A stretch of DNA of 64,000 nt from Oscillatoria salina IIICB1. Lineage in GTDB: Bacteria > Cyanobacteriota > Cyanobacteriia > Cyanobacteriales > SIO1D9. A model generated the notes under the pieces. It was not told the DNA's origin. It did no database searches and saw only the letters and a list, made by a program, of their open reading frames with translations. Below, in pieces: positions 17,856 through 26,710 of this stretch. The position numbers were made by a program, and so were the translations under genes. The stretch spans positions 1 to 64,000 of the forward strand of contig NZ_JAAHBQ010000004.1 of assembly GCF_020144665.1 (NCBI RefSeq), written 5' to 3'. Numbering within the stretch: the stretch's first letter is position 1; each line of letters begins with the position of its first letter.

Positions 17856-18539
17856 ATGGTAAAATTGATTTTAATTACAGGGGTTAGTCGCGGTCTAGGT
17901 CGTGCTATGACTGAAGAGTTTATTAAACGAGGACATACAGTCTTAGGTTGCGCTCGTAATGAAGATGCGATCGCGAAATTACAAGCTAAATTTGGTTCTC
18001 CTCATGATTTCGCAGCAATAGATGTTACCGACGATCGCGAAGTGAAAGCTTGGAGTAAAATTTTATTAGCTGAGTATGGCGCACCAGATTTGTTAATTAA
18101 TAATGCTGCGACGATCAATAATCTTGAGCCACTTTGGCAAGTTTCAGCTACAGAATTCGATCGAGTTATTGATGTGAATATCAAAGGTGTAGCTAATGTT
18201 ATTCGTCATTTTCTCCCAGCAATGATCGAACGTCAAAGCGGTATTGTGGTTAATTTTAGCTCTGGTTGGGGTCGTTCTACTTCACCGGAAGTTGCTCCTT
18301 ATTGTACCACAAAATGGGCAATTGAAGGATTAACGCGATCGCTAGCGCAAGAACTTCCGGTGGGTATGGCGGCAATTTCACTTAATCCTGGTGTTATTCA
18401 CACTGATATGCTGGAAATCTGTTTCGGTGAAGAAGCTGCTAATTATACTTCTATTGCGGAGTGGGTTAGCAAATCTGTTCCTTTCCTCTTGGAAATTTCT
18501 CCTCAAGATAATGGTATGCCTTTAACTGTACCAGTTTAA
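17856..18539 (+). CDS. SDR family NAD(P)-dependent oxidoreductase
   Basis: Classical short-chain dehydrogenase of about 227 residues from the ATG at 17856; the frame is open back to a TTG at 17790 but the family starts at VKLILITG. Motifs seen: TGVSRGLGRAM (cofactor loop), NNAATINN after the fourth strand, catalytic Ser in VVNFSSGWG, and YCTTK as the YxxxK active site. The substrate is unknown. It is convergent with the dedA gene across a strong bidirectional terminator. Confidence 0.85.
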   Translation: MVKLILITGVSRGLGRAMTEEFIKRGHTVLGCARNEDAIAKLQAKFGSPHDFAAIDVTDDREVKAWSKILLAEYGAPDLLINNAATINNLEPLWQVSATEFDRVIDVNIKGVANVIRHFLPAMIERQSGIVVNFSSGWGRSTSPEVAPYCTTKWAIEGLTRSLAQELPVGMAAISLNPGVIHTDMLEICFGEEAANYTSIAEWVSKSVPFLLEISPQDNGMPLTVPV

Positions 18540-18548
18540 TTTAACTAT

Positions 18549-18584
18549 AAAGAAAGACAGAGAAATTTTTCTCTGTCTTTCTTT
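18549..18584. terminator. Bidirectional intrinsic terminator
   Basis: Perfect 17-bp stem (18549-18565 with 18568-18584) and a 2-base TT loop between convergent SDR and dedA genes. The arms are purine- and pyrimidine-rich, giving T-rich ends in either direction. Confidence 0.85.
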
Positions 18585-18600
18585 AAGTTGATGACAAAAA

Positions 18601-19224
18601 TTATCCTTCAACTTTTTTTCTTCGAGACTCCAACCAAACAGGTATCGTAATCGAAGCAATCAGTAAAATTAGGGCAATAATGCCAAAATTAGTTACCCAA
18701 GTTACTAATTGCTGCAAAGGTACAATTCTGCCCAAAAAGAATGATAAAGTAACCATTATTGATGCCCAAATAGTAGCACCACCAATATTACAAAGTAGAA
18801 ATTGTGGGTAAGGCATCTGAGCAATTCCCGCTAACGGACCTGCGAAAATCCGCAATAAAGCGACAAAACGACCGAAAAATACGGCTCTGGGAGCGTTTTC
18901 GCTAAATTCGTTTCTTACTTGTTGCAGTTGCTTTTCACTGATACGGAAAAAACGCCCCACTTTAACTAAAAGATGCCAACCACCAAATTTACCAATCCAA
19001 TAACCAAAATTATCGCCTAAGACAGCGCCTCCGATCGCGCTTGCCAAAACGTACCAATACCTTAACTCGCCGCTACCTGCCAGGAAACCGCCAACAATCG
19101 TAATTGTTTCGCCTGGTAAAGGTATTCCTGTATTTTCGAGGGCAATGCCGATAAATACTGTCCAGTAGCCGTATTCGCGAGCAAGATTCTGGATTGCCTC
19201 CAGCGACAAAAACTCAAAAGACAT
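18601..19224 (-). CDS. DedA family membrane protein
   Basis: A 207-residue DedA/SNARE-associated (PF09335) protein with four or five membrane helices and the family motifs ENTGIPLPGETITIVGGFLAG, GDNFGYWIGKFGG and FFGRFVALLRIFAGPLAGIAQMPY; the basic FxGRF..R..ag.lAG segment is essential in characterised members. DedA proteins act in membrane homeostasis as proton-linked lipid transporters or flippases (undecaprenyl phosphate in several bacteria). The ligand here is not determined. ATG at 19224. Confidence 0.88.
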   Translation of the reverse strand: MSFEFLSLEAIQNLAREYGYWTVFIGIALENTGIPLPGETITIVGGFLAGSGELRYWYVLASAIGGAVLGDNFGYWIGKFGGWHLLVKVGRFFRISEKQLQQVRNEFSENAPRAVFFGRFVALLRIFAGPLAGIAQMPYPQFLLCNIGGATIWASIMVTLSFFLGRIVPLQQLVTWVTNFGIIALILLIASITIPVWLESRRKKVEG

Positions 19225-19374
19225 CCAGTACAGCCTTTACAAAGGTTTACCTACCTTTTCATCTTGGCGCGATCGCTACAGTAATGTCAATTACGGTTTC
19301 TACAGATTCCTGCTAATTTCCGATCTCATACCATATTTAACTATTCTTGTCAAGATTATTGACGAAAATAGTTA

Positions 19375-19406
19375 GACGGCAAAAATCCCGCGAGATTTTT
19401 GCCGTC
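19375..19406 (-). terminator. Hairpin downstream of ycf34
   Basis: Perfect 13-bp stem (GACGGCAAAAATC with GATTTTTGCCGTC) and a 6-base loop, 11 bases past the ycf34 stop on the minus strand. The T-run lies within the stem, so efficiency is uncertain. Confidence 0.5.
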
Positions 19407-19417
19407 AGCAACAAACC

Positions 19418-19666
19418 CTAGGTAGGGACAGCTTCTCCAGGGCGTAGTTTCGCCCATTTACCATCCTCCCGCAAGAAACTATGACAGCCGACCACATCCC
19501 ATTCCATCTCGATGTGATCTTCGCGAGGACGGATGTTAACATTGATTGACGGTTCTTTGGGTTCAAAATCCGGGTTTTCCGTCAAATGTTCTTGTTCGTG
19601 TTGCGTTTCTACAGCGTGGTAGGTTTCGCAACGGTCTACAAAGTAACAGTTTACACAAATACACAT
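19418..19666 (-). CDS. ycf34: Ycf34 family protein
   Basis: An 82-residue protein conserved in cyanobacteria and red-algal plastids. The N-terminus MCICVNCYFVDRC has four closely spaced cysteines (residues 2, 4, 7 and 13), reported in Ycf34 to bind an iron-sulfur cluster; a fifth Cys sits in VVGCHSF. The C-terminus is WAKLRPGEAVPT. It is linked to photosynthetic electron flow in Synechocystis; the mechanism is not fixed. Divergent from the CCA-transferase gene. Confidence 0.9.
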   Translation of the reverse strand: MCICVNCYFVDRCETYHAVETQHEQEHLTENPDFEPKEPSINVNIRPREDHIEMEWDVVGCHSFLREDGKWAKLRPGEAVPT

Positions 19667-19752
19667 GGCACAAATTTTCGGAGTGCTTTTCTGTTAATTT
19701 AGCTCAGACCAAAGCGCGATCGCTGGTTCTTTAGATTGATTTTTGTGAATTA

Positions 19753-20985
19753 ATGACTTTACCGTCAGCAGCAAATTTTCCTTTCAGTTTAGAGTTACTA
19801 CCCCAACCAGCTTATCTGGTTGGTGGTGCAGTCAGAGATGCTTTACTCAACCGTAAACGTCGAGAATTTGACTTTGATTTTGTCTTAGCAACTCAAGCGG
19901 TAGAAACTGCTAGCAAAATTGCGCGTATTTGTCAAGCAGGTTTTGTTTTGTTAGACGAACAAAGACAAATTGCGAGAGTTGTTTTTGACGAGGGAACTGT
20001 TGATTTTGCGCTTCAGGAAGGAGATAGCTTAGTCACGGATTTGCAGCGAAGAGATTATACAATTAACGCGATCGCTTATAATCCTCTTACTACTGAATTA
20101 ATCGATCCTCTCGAAGGACAAAAAGACATTCAAAAAGGTATTTTGAGAATGGTTTCCGTTGCCAATCTCGAAGACGATCCCTTACGTTTATTAAGAGCTT
20201 ATCGTTTTGCGGCTCAACTTAATTTCACCATCGAACCCACAACTCGCGCAACAATTAGCCGTTTAAATCAATTATTACCTAAAGTTGCCGCCGAACGAGT
20301 CCAAACCGAGTTAAATTATCTTTTAGCAGCGCCACAATCTTACATCTGGTTAGCTGCTGCAAACGAAGACAAGTTGCTGCAATTTTGGTTTCCCCAAGCA
20401 ACTCCAGAAAATTTCCAACTAATTGAAAAGGTTGACAAAGTTACCGAGAATGTAGTAGAAAAATTTCCCAAATTAGCAAAGCAATTAAACACATCAGTTA
20501 GCGGAAAATCATTATCGAGACTAAATTTAGCCAAACTTGCTTGTCTGGTCTCGACTCAGCCAGCAGCAGCCGAATTAGAGTTAATTCAATTAAAGTATTC
20601 CAAAGCGGAAATTCGTACAGTTACAACTGCATTAAAATCCTTACCAAATTTGCTACCCCAAAGTTTACGAGAAGAATATTTTTTGTTTCAGAATCTCGGA
20701 GATGTCTTTCCCACTTTAGCAATCTTAGCCCTAGCTACAGGAAAAGAAATAGAACAAATTGCTAATTTAATTAAACGCTATCTTAACCCAGAAGATTTAG
20801 TAGCCCATCCTACATCATTAGTTACCGGAAACGACTTAATTAATCGGCTAAAATTGACACCATCACCCCAAATCGGCAAATTACTCACAGAAATCCAAAT
20901 CGCCCGCATCGAAGGTAAAATAGTCACGGTAGAAGACGCGATCGCTTTTGCTAGGGAATTGGGGACTGGTTTCAGTGACCAGTGA
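19753..20985 (+). CDS. cca: CCA-adding tRNA nucleotidyltransferase family enzyme (class II)
   Basis: A 410-residue class II polymerase-beta-like enzyme. Motifs: LVGGAVRDALL (nucleotide and tRNA contact), RREFDFDFV with the catalytic DxD, RRDYTINAIAY, and the head-to-neck motif EDDPLRLLRAYRFAAQL. These enzymes add CCA, or only CC or A in organisms with split enzymes, to tRNA 3' ends. Several cyanobacteria use separate CC- and A-adding enzymes, and sequence reading alone does not settle which this is. The last residues (GTGFSDQ) and the stop TGA lie in the first heptamer units of the downstream repeat block. Confidence 0.88.
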   Translation: MTLPSAANFPFSLELLPQPAYLVGGAVRDALLNRKRREFDFDFVLATQAVETASKIARICQAGFVLLDEQRQIARVVFDEGTVDFALQEGDSLVTDLQRRDYTINAIAYNPLTTELIDPLEGQKDIQKGILRMVSVANLEDDPLRLLRAYRFAAQLNFTIEPTTRATISRLNQLLPKVAAERVQTELNYLLAAPQSYIWLAAANEDKLLQFWFPQATPENFQLIEKVDKVTENVVEKFPKLAKQLNTSVSGKSLSRLNLAKLACLVSTQPAAAELELIQLKYSKAEIRTVTTALKSLPNLLPQSLREEYFLFQNLGDVFPTLAILALATGKEIEQIANLIKRYLNPEDLVAHPTSLVTGNDLINRLKLTPSPQIGKLLTEIQIARIEGKIVTVEDAIAFARELGTGFSDQ

Positions 20986-21184
20986 CCAGTGACCAGTGAA
21001 CAGTGAACAGTGAACAGCGATCAGTGAACAGTTTGTCCTCCAATTCTTTCTTGTCCTGTTTGTTCCAATTTCAAGTCTTAATCGTTATAGATAACTGCTA
21101 ACTGCTAACTGCTAACTGATAACTGTTCACTGCTAACTGATAACTGCTAACTGATAACTGCTAACTGCTAACTGTTCACTGAAA
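20959..21184. repeat. Short tandem repeat block overlapping the cca end
   Basis: CAGTGAC/CAGTGAA heptamers in one orientation (20970-21031), a TTTGTCCTCC..TCTTGTCCTG spacer, then TAACTGC/TAACTGA/TCACTGC heptamers in the opposite orientation (21090-21180). The two halves could pair as a long hairpin. Confidence 0.9.
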
Positions 21185-21257
21185 CCCCCCTACCCTGCAT
21201 TTTGCTCGCAGACGGGATCGGCTAAGATATAAATTCTGTCAAGAAATATTAAGTTGA

Positions 21258-22265
21258 ATGGTTGCTACAAACTCGAACAGCTTCACTGAGAAATCCCTCC
21301 AATTACCACCTTTACCATTAAAACGACCCTTACTGGCGATCGGTCACGGTACCAGAGACACAGAAGGTCGTCAAACTTTCATTGATTTTGCCGAAGCTTA
21401 TCATAAACTAGATTCATCCAGACCAGTAATACCTTGTTTTCTGGAACTGACAACCCCAACAATTCAAGAAGGAGTTGACAACTGCGTCGAACAAGGATAC
21501 ACCGAATTTTCCGTTGTCCCAATTTTATTATTTGCTGCCAGACATAATAAATTTGACGTTACCAACGAACTCGATCGCGCCAGAGAACGCCATCCGCAGG
21601 TAAAATTTCATTACGGACGACATTTTGGGATCGCACCTGGTATTCTCGAATTGTGGCGCGATCGCCTCGCAGAACTCGACAAACCAGAGTATAATCCTCA
21701 CAACATCTCTCGTGCAGAAACAGTTTTGTTATTTATTGGACGAGGTTCGAGTGACCCCGATGCGAATGGTGATGTTTACAAATTAGCCCGCATGATTTGG
21801 GAAGGAAGCGGTTATCATACCGTAGAAACTTGTTTTATTGGAATCACTCATCCACGTCTCGAAGAAGGTTTTCGTCGCGCTCGTCTTTACGAACCAAAAA
21901 GGATTATTGTCTTACCATATTTCTTGTTTACTGGCGTATTAATGAAAAAGATTTTTAACATTACCGCCGAACAACAAGCACAATATCCTCATATTACGAT
22001 GAATTGCTTACCAGAAATGGGCATTCAACCGCAATTATTGCAAATCTTACGTTCCAGAGAAATAGAAACTCAACTCGGAAATGTGCAGATGAATTGCGAA
22101 ATGTGTAAGTTTCGATTAGCTGCTAAAGATAGTGTAAGTAATGGACATTCTCACGAACATCATCATCACCACCACGGTCATCATCACCATCACCACGAGC
22201 ATGATACACCAGATCCTTATGCTAATTTAGACCAATATCATCAACGTATTTGGCAAGCACCGTAA
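21258..22265 (+). CDS. Sirohydrochlorin cobalt-/ferrochelatase, CbiX/SirB long form with His-rich tail
   Basis: A 335-residue protein with two CbiX domains: residues about 25-135 ([32 protein letters not shown]) and about 150-265 ([30 protein letters not shown]). It inserts Co2+ or Fe2+ into sirohydrochlorin for cobalamin or siroheme. The tail carries MNCEMC, matching the MxCxxC motif that holds a 4Fe-4S cluster in the long-type CbiX of Bacillus megaterium, followed by a His-rich stretch ([20 protein letters not shown]), also a feature of that type and probably a metal store. Metal choice is not decided by sequence. It stands alone after a repeat block. Confidence 0.87.
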   Translation: MVATNSNSFTEKSLQLPPLPLKRPLLAIGHGTRDTEGRQTFIDFAEAYHKLDSSRPVIPCFLELTTPTIQEGVDNCVEQGYTEFSVVPILLFAARHNKFDVTNELDRARERHPQVKFHYGRHFGIAPGILELWRDRLAELDKPEYNPHNISRAETVLLFIGRGSSDPDANGDVYKLARMIWEGSGYHTVETCFIGITHPRLEEGFRRARLYEPKRIIVLPYFLFTGVLMKKIFNITAEQQAQYPHITMNCLPEMGIQPQLLQILRSREIETQLGNVQMNCEMCKFRLAAKDSVSNGHSHEHHHHHHGHHHHHHEHDTPDPYANLDQYHQRIWQAP

Positions 22266-22378
22266 GATGAAATAAGTACCTGCATTTACCAATTCTACCA
22301 GTGGAAAACGAACAACTTTCTGGCGTACCTCGCACCATGTTAACTCTCTCCTAATAAACCACAGTTAAATTAAAACTT

Positions 22379-23566
22379 ATGAACAGCCCTTTAATAAAAA
22401 TTGTTGTAAAAAACTACCGATGCTTGGCAGATATATCAGTGCAAACTAATTCGCTCAATGTTTTGTTTGGACCGAATGGAGTTGGCAAATCAACATTTTT
22501 AGATACAATTTGGTTTTTACGAGATTGTGCAATTCGAGGGGTTGAGTTTGCTTCATCAGATCGAGATCATGGTATTGGCTTGCTTTGGGATGGGGCAGAG
22601 GAACAAGAAAATATTATTATTGAACTTGAAAGTAACTTAGCACGGTATCAGGTTTATTTTGGCTATTCTTCAGGACGAATTGAGCCATTTGTAGGTGAAA
22701 AATTAATTAGCAAAGAAACTGATTTATCAATGATAAATAGAACAATTGGGAGTAATAGAGTCTTATTTAGTTACGAAGAATCAAAAGAAACATTTAGTAG
22801 TCTTAAAGAACCGAATAAACTGGCTTTAACCAAATATGTAGAACTAGCTCAAAATAATTCCGTTGCTTCTGAAATTGATAATTTATTAAGACAAGTTCGT
22901 TCTTACAATTCTCGTTCTTACCCCCTTGATAAGTTAAAGAAGTTTGGTTCTGAAGTAGATTATAGCGATCGCTTACAAGATCGCGCTGAAAATTTGTGGT
23001 CAGTTTTGCGGAACTTACACGATCGCCATGTCATAGACGATCGTTATCAAACGATCCTCCAATTTATGAGAGAAGCCTTTCCAAACTTTGAAGAACTGTA
23101 TTTTGAACAAACAGGACGTTTAAGTGTCTATGCTTATTTTCTAGATAAAAAAAGACGTAAACCAATTCAAGCCTCCGGCATATCCGATGGACATTTACAG
23201 CTATTAATTAACTTAACTGCTTTGTTTTCTGAAGGTAAAAATAGAACATTGATTTTAATGGATGAACCAGAAACATCCCTTCATCCTTGGGCATTAGCGA
23301 TTTTTGGCAAAGCGGTTAAACTAGCAACAGAAGAATGGAATAAGCAGGTATTTATCGCAACTCATTCCCCTGTTTTATTAAGCCAATTTGAAGCCCAGGA
23401 TATCTTAGCTGCCGAATTAGATGCTCAGGGAAAAACAGTTATTAAAAGAGTGAGCCAAATTGAAGAAGTTCAAGACTTACTCGAAAATTATGCAGTAGGT
23501 TCGCTTTATATGGCAGAAATGATTGCCCCTCAAAGTCAGCCTGCAATTAAAGAGGTGAAAGCGTGA
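22379..23566 (+). CDS. AAA/ABC-type ATPase, first DUF4276-linked pair
   Basis: A 395-residue OLD/AAA_21-like ATPase: N-terminal VKNYRCLADISVQ, Walker A LFGPNGVGKST (about residues 29-39), ABC-like signature ASGISDGHLQLL, Walker B LILMDEPETSLHPW and switch histidine ATHSPVLLSQF. Proteins of this kind sit in anti-phage and restriction-linked modules (RloA, AriA, PtuA, AbiLi). Its stop overlaps the GTG start of the DUF4276 gene by 4 bases, showing translational coupling. There is no repeat or housekeeping link upstream. The substrate or trigger is unknown; a defence role is inferred from architecture. Confidence 0.85.
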   Translation: MNSPLIKIVVKNYRCLADISVQTNSLNVLFGPNGVGKSTFLDTIWFLRDCAIRGVEFASSDRDHGIGLLWDGAEEQENIIIELESNLARYQVYFGYSSGRIEPFVGEKLISKETDLSMINRTIGSNRVLFSYEESKETFSSLKEPNKLALTKYVELAQNNSVASEIDNLLRQVRSYNSRSYPLDKLKKFGSEVDYSDRLQDRAENLWSVLRNLHDRHVIDDRYQTILQFMREAFPNFEELYFEQTGRLSVYAYFLDKKRRKPIQASGISDGHLQLLINLTALFSEGKNRTLILMDEPETSLHPWALAIFGKAVKLATEEWNKQVFIATHSPVLLSQFEAQDILAAELDAQGKTVIKRVSQIEEVQDLLENYAVGSLYMAEMIAPQSQPAIKEVKA

Positions 23567-24348
23567 GTGTTCCCTCTAGTTCACGTTCTCCCTGTTATTA
23601 CTTTAAGTTTGGCTTACTGGTGACAGGACGAGGAGAAGAACAATATTTGCCTCAGTTATTTAGGTCATTGATGGAAACAGGTATTTGTTCTTTTGAAGTC
23701 ATTGGTAAAGTAGAACAACTTAATCCTATCACATCTAAAATAAAGAAGTTAAAAATGGTGGGAAGTGGAAAGACAATTTTGAGTAAGGATGAAAAAAGAA
23801 TTGGTATTCCAGCAAGAGAATATATCAAGTCAGATCCTTGTAAATATGTCATTTTGATTGATGATTTAGAAGCAGATCGCCAAGAGATTGCTAAAGAGGT
23901 ATTTGATCGTTATCGAACAATCCTAGATACGATGCTACCGAAACAAAAAAATCAGACCTCTGTTCATTTTTTAGTAAATATGCTAGAGGCTTACTATTTT
24001 GCTAATGCTCAGTCTATCAATAAAGTTTTAGGCACATCCTTACGAGATTTTGCAGGAGATGTAGAAACAATTCGTCATCCTAAAGGAGAGTTGAAACAAA
24101 TTTACTCTGGGTTTCAGGAAGTTAGAGATGGCGGAAAAATTTTACAAGAGCTTGATGTTACCCATATTTTAGCTAATCCTGAAACCTGTGCAGCTTTACG
24201 CACGCTTTTTGCTTGGTGCTTAAAAATTATTCAACAGTATCCCTATGCTGATGATTTAGATTTAAACTCTTTAGAAGAACTTTATCAGATCAAAACTGGC
24301 AAATTATATGAAGTTACTGCTTCTCAATTAGACCTTTTACTTAGTTGA
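23563..24348 (+). CDS. DUF4276-like TOPRIM-fold protein, first pair
   Basis: A 261-residue protein that begins with GTG after a good ribosome-binding site (AGAGGTG), overlapping the ATPase stop. The TOPRIM-like pattern of DUF4276 is visible: strand plus Glu at FGLLVTGRGEEQYLPQLF, the acidic strand KYVILIDDLEADR (DDxxxD), and the family hallmark NMLEAYYFANAQSINKVLG. The acidic residues would bind Mg2+ in a nuclease or phosphotransfer site. It is likely an effector switched by the partner ATPase. Longer than its counterpart at 42246-42803. Activity has to be inferred; no database comparison was made. Confidence 0.7.
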   Translation: MSVPSSSRSPCYYFKFGLLVTGRGEEQYLPQLFRSLMETGICSFEVIGKVEQLNPITSKIKKLKMVGSGKTILSKDEKRIGIPAREYIKSDPCKYVILIDDLEADRQEIAKEVFDRYRTILDTMLPKQKNQTSVHFLVNMLEAYYFANAQSINKVLGTSLRDFAGDVETIRHPKGELKQIYSGFQEVRDGGKILQELDVTHILANPETCAALRTLFAWCLKIIQQYPYADDLDLNSLEELYQIKTGKLYEVTASQLDLLLS

Positions 24349-24542
24349 AATCTCTCTGTATGGGCAGCAAGATTATCCGTGGCTACCACAGCAACAGCCC
24401 ATAATTGAGGAAGCAGAGACTTTTGAGGACGAAGCGCAAAAGTATAATCATCTAAAAAAACTTGCAGATGACTAAGAGAAGCTTTTCCCAGATAAAGAGC
24501 AGGACGTTTTCTTATTTTCTCAATTAAAAGATAAAAATCCAT
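24324..24542 (-). CDS. Possible truncated gene (72 residues, fragment-like)
   Basis: The first 42 residues, MDFYLLIEKIRKRPALYLGK then ASLSHLQVFLDDYTFALR, resemble the N-terminus of a small bacterial family of unknown function (xxFYxLIExIRxRPGMYLGK). After PQKS the sequence loses that character and the frame ends 24 bases inside the 3' end of the convergent DUF4276 gene. This suggests the gene was cut when the ATPase/DUF4276 cassette arrived beside it. It could also be expressed as is. I recognise the N-terminus only by pattern. Confidence 0.4.
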   Translation of the reverse strand: MDFYLLIEKIRKRPALYLGKASLSHLQVFLDDYTFALRPQKSLLPQLWAVAVVATDNLAAHTERFQLSKRSN

Positions 24543-24604
24543 AAGTTTAGCTAAAAATCAATTTCGGTAATTTGAAAACCTTTGCTTAACAAGCTAATCA
24601 TTTA

Positions 24605-25085
<481 letters not shown>

Positions 25086-25211
25086 TTAGCTTTTAGCACC
25101 AAGATTTTCAGGGGAGAATCTGTATTAAACTCTAATTAGTTAGTGCGACTGAAAAGATTTGTTTATAGTTTTACGAAAATTTCTCGGTATAAATTATAAA
25201 TATTTAGGAAA

Positions 25212-25239
25212 TTGACAGCCCTAGTCTATTTGCTATTAT
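25212..25239 (+). promoter_or_regulatory. Probable sigma-70 promoter of sipA
   Basis: TTGACA (25212-25217), 16-base spacer, TATTAT (25234-25239), 30 bases before the sipA start. The -35 box is a perfect consensus. Confidence 0.55.
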
Positions 25240-25268
25240 CAGTTTGAACATCACAGAGCGCAGGATTT

Positions 25269-25487
25269 ATGAGTGAGAAAGAGATTACTGTAGGTGAAAA
25301 AGTACGGGTGGTAACTCTACCTCCTTATCTGAAAACGGCGGAACCGATGCCAATGTTACGTCCTCCGGACATAATTAAAGTTGGTGAAGAAGGTGTGGTT
25401 CTCGATCGCCGTCCTGGGGGATACTGGGGAGTACGTTTTGCTAAGGGTGCTTTTTTGCTGGAAAATCAGTATATTGAACCTGTATAG
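25269..25487 (+). CDS. sipA: Regulatory protein SipA (NblS/Hik33-interacting, DUF3148)
   Basis: A 72-residue SH3-like protein: EKVRVVTLPPYLKTAEPMPM, LRPPDIIKVGEEGVVLDRRPGGYWGVRFAKGAFLLENQYIE. This matches SipA, which binds the sensor kinase NblS (Hik33) and influences stress and high-light responses. A perfect TTGACA box lies upstream. The next gene (SDR) follows after 78 bases in the same direction. Confidence 0.9.
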   Translation: MSEKEITVGEKVRVVTLPPYLKTAEPMPMLRPPDIIKVGEEGVVLDRRPGGYWGVRFAKGAFLLENQYIEPV

Positions 25488-25565
25488 CTCTAACTTTCAG
25501 CAGAAGCGCGTGAATAGCTGAGTAAATTACCATATTTGCGAAGTTTTTACAGTAGCAGTGAAGTT

Positions 25566-26369
25566 ATGCAACGTCTCAAAAATCAAGTAGCTTTGGTTAC
25601 AGGTGCAAGTTCGGGAATTGGTATTGCCGTAGCTAAGGCTTTGGCTGCTGAAGGGGCACAGGTTGTGGTAAACTATCGTAGCTCGAAGTCAGAAGCTTTG
25701 CAAGTTGTGGAAGAGATCGAGGCTGAGGGTGGAGTTGCGATCGCGCTTCAAGCTGATGTTAGTGATGAAAATGCTGTTCAGCAAATGTTTGCGGAAATGT
25801 TCGCGGCGTTTGGTACGATTGACATTTTGGTGAATAATGCAGGTATGCAAAAAGATGCTAATCTCGTCGATATGTCGTTGGCTGATTGGCAAAAAGTGAT
25901 TAATGTTAATTTAGGCGGTACTTTTATTTGTGCTAGGGAAGCAGCGAAAGAATTTATTCGTCGCGGGGTGATTTCGGAACGTTCTTGTGCTGCTGGGAAA
26001 ATTATTTTTATGAGTTCGGTACATGATATAATTCCTTGGGCTGGTCATAGTAATTATGCTGCTTCTAAAGGTGGAATGAAGCTTTTTATGCAGAGTATTG
26101 CTCAAGAACTTGCTCAGTATAAAATTCGCGTTAATAGTATCGCCCCAGGTGCAATTAAAACGCCAATTAATCGCGAAGCTTGGGAGACAGCCGAGGCAAG
26201 AGAAAAGTTGTTGAAATTGATTCCTTATGGGCGGATTGGTGTACCCGAAGATATTGGCAAAGCTGCGGTTTGGTTGGCTTCTGATGATAGCGATTATGTT
26301 CACGGTGAAACTTTATATATTGATGGGGGAATGACTCTTTATCCTGGTTTTGCTACTGGTGAAGGTTAG
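25566..26369 (+). CDS. SDR family oxidoreductase, glucose 1-dehydrogenase-like
   Basis: A 267-residue classical SDR from the ATG at 25566 (the TTG at 25536 is less likely): VALVTGASSGIGIAVAKAL, NNAGMQKDANLVDMS, catalytic YAASKGG, and a C-terminal DDSDYVHGETLYIDGGMTLYPGF typical of glucose/ribitol dehydrogenase-like members. The phrase IDGGMTLYPGF is frequent in glucose 1-dehydrogenases. Substrate is not proven. Confidence 0.85.
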   Translation: MQRLKNQVALVTGASSGIGIAVAKALAAEGAQVVVNYRSSKSEALQVVEEIEAEGGVAIALQADVSDENAVQQMFAEMFAAFGTIDILVNNAGMQKDANLVDMSLADWQKVINVNLGGTFICAREAAKEFIRRGVISERSCAAGKIIFMSSVHDIIPWAGHSNYAASKGGMKLFMQSIAQELAQYKIRVNSIAPGAIKTPINREAWETAEAREKLLKLIPYGRIGVPEDIGKAAVWLASDDSDYVHGETLYIDGGMTLYPGFATGEG

Positions 26370-26374
26370 TTTTT

Positions 26375-26620
26375 TTAGAGGTTTATTTCGCTGATTTTTC
26401 GCTGGTAAATGCTTTGATTAAAAGAGTTTTTGAGAAGTAGAGATTTTGCCAGCCTAGTCTCGACAATCAATAAATGAAGCCCCGGTAATTGACAATCTGC
26501 ATAAAGTTTATTCTTTTCCTGCATAATTTCCGGTTGGATATGGTAGTAATAACCGTCAGTTGAAATAGAGCTTAAGTTTACATTTCTTATTGGTAAGAAT
26601 TGAGTAGAAATATTACTAGA
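26375..26620 (-). pseudogene. Possible relic reading frame in a 341-bp gap
   Basis: The gap 26370-26710 has no annotated gene, but the minus strand is open for 81 codons with protein-like content (FLPIRNVNLSSISTDGYYYH, then IQPEIMQEKNKLY and LPGLHLLIVETRLAKSLL). The only ATG is internal, at 26524, giving 49 residues. No family is recognised; it may be a decayed gene or chance. Apart from this frame I see only AT-rich sequence in the gap. Confidence 0.25.
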
Positions 26621-26710
26621 TTACAAATTTTTTCTTTACGAATTTTGATATTTGTTGCTGGAGAAATTAGTTAAGCTAGAAATATACATAAGAAAGGTTG
26701 AGGAATATTT

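Noticed and set aside
22379-24348. Direct naming of the pair as PARIS, Gabija or a retron effector
   Set aside because: The ATPase type is shared by many systems and the partner is DUF4276-like, not DUF4435 or OLD-nuclease; only a general resemblance can be claimed.
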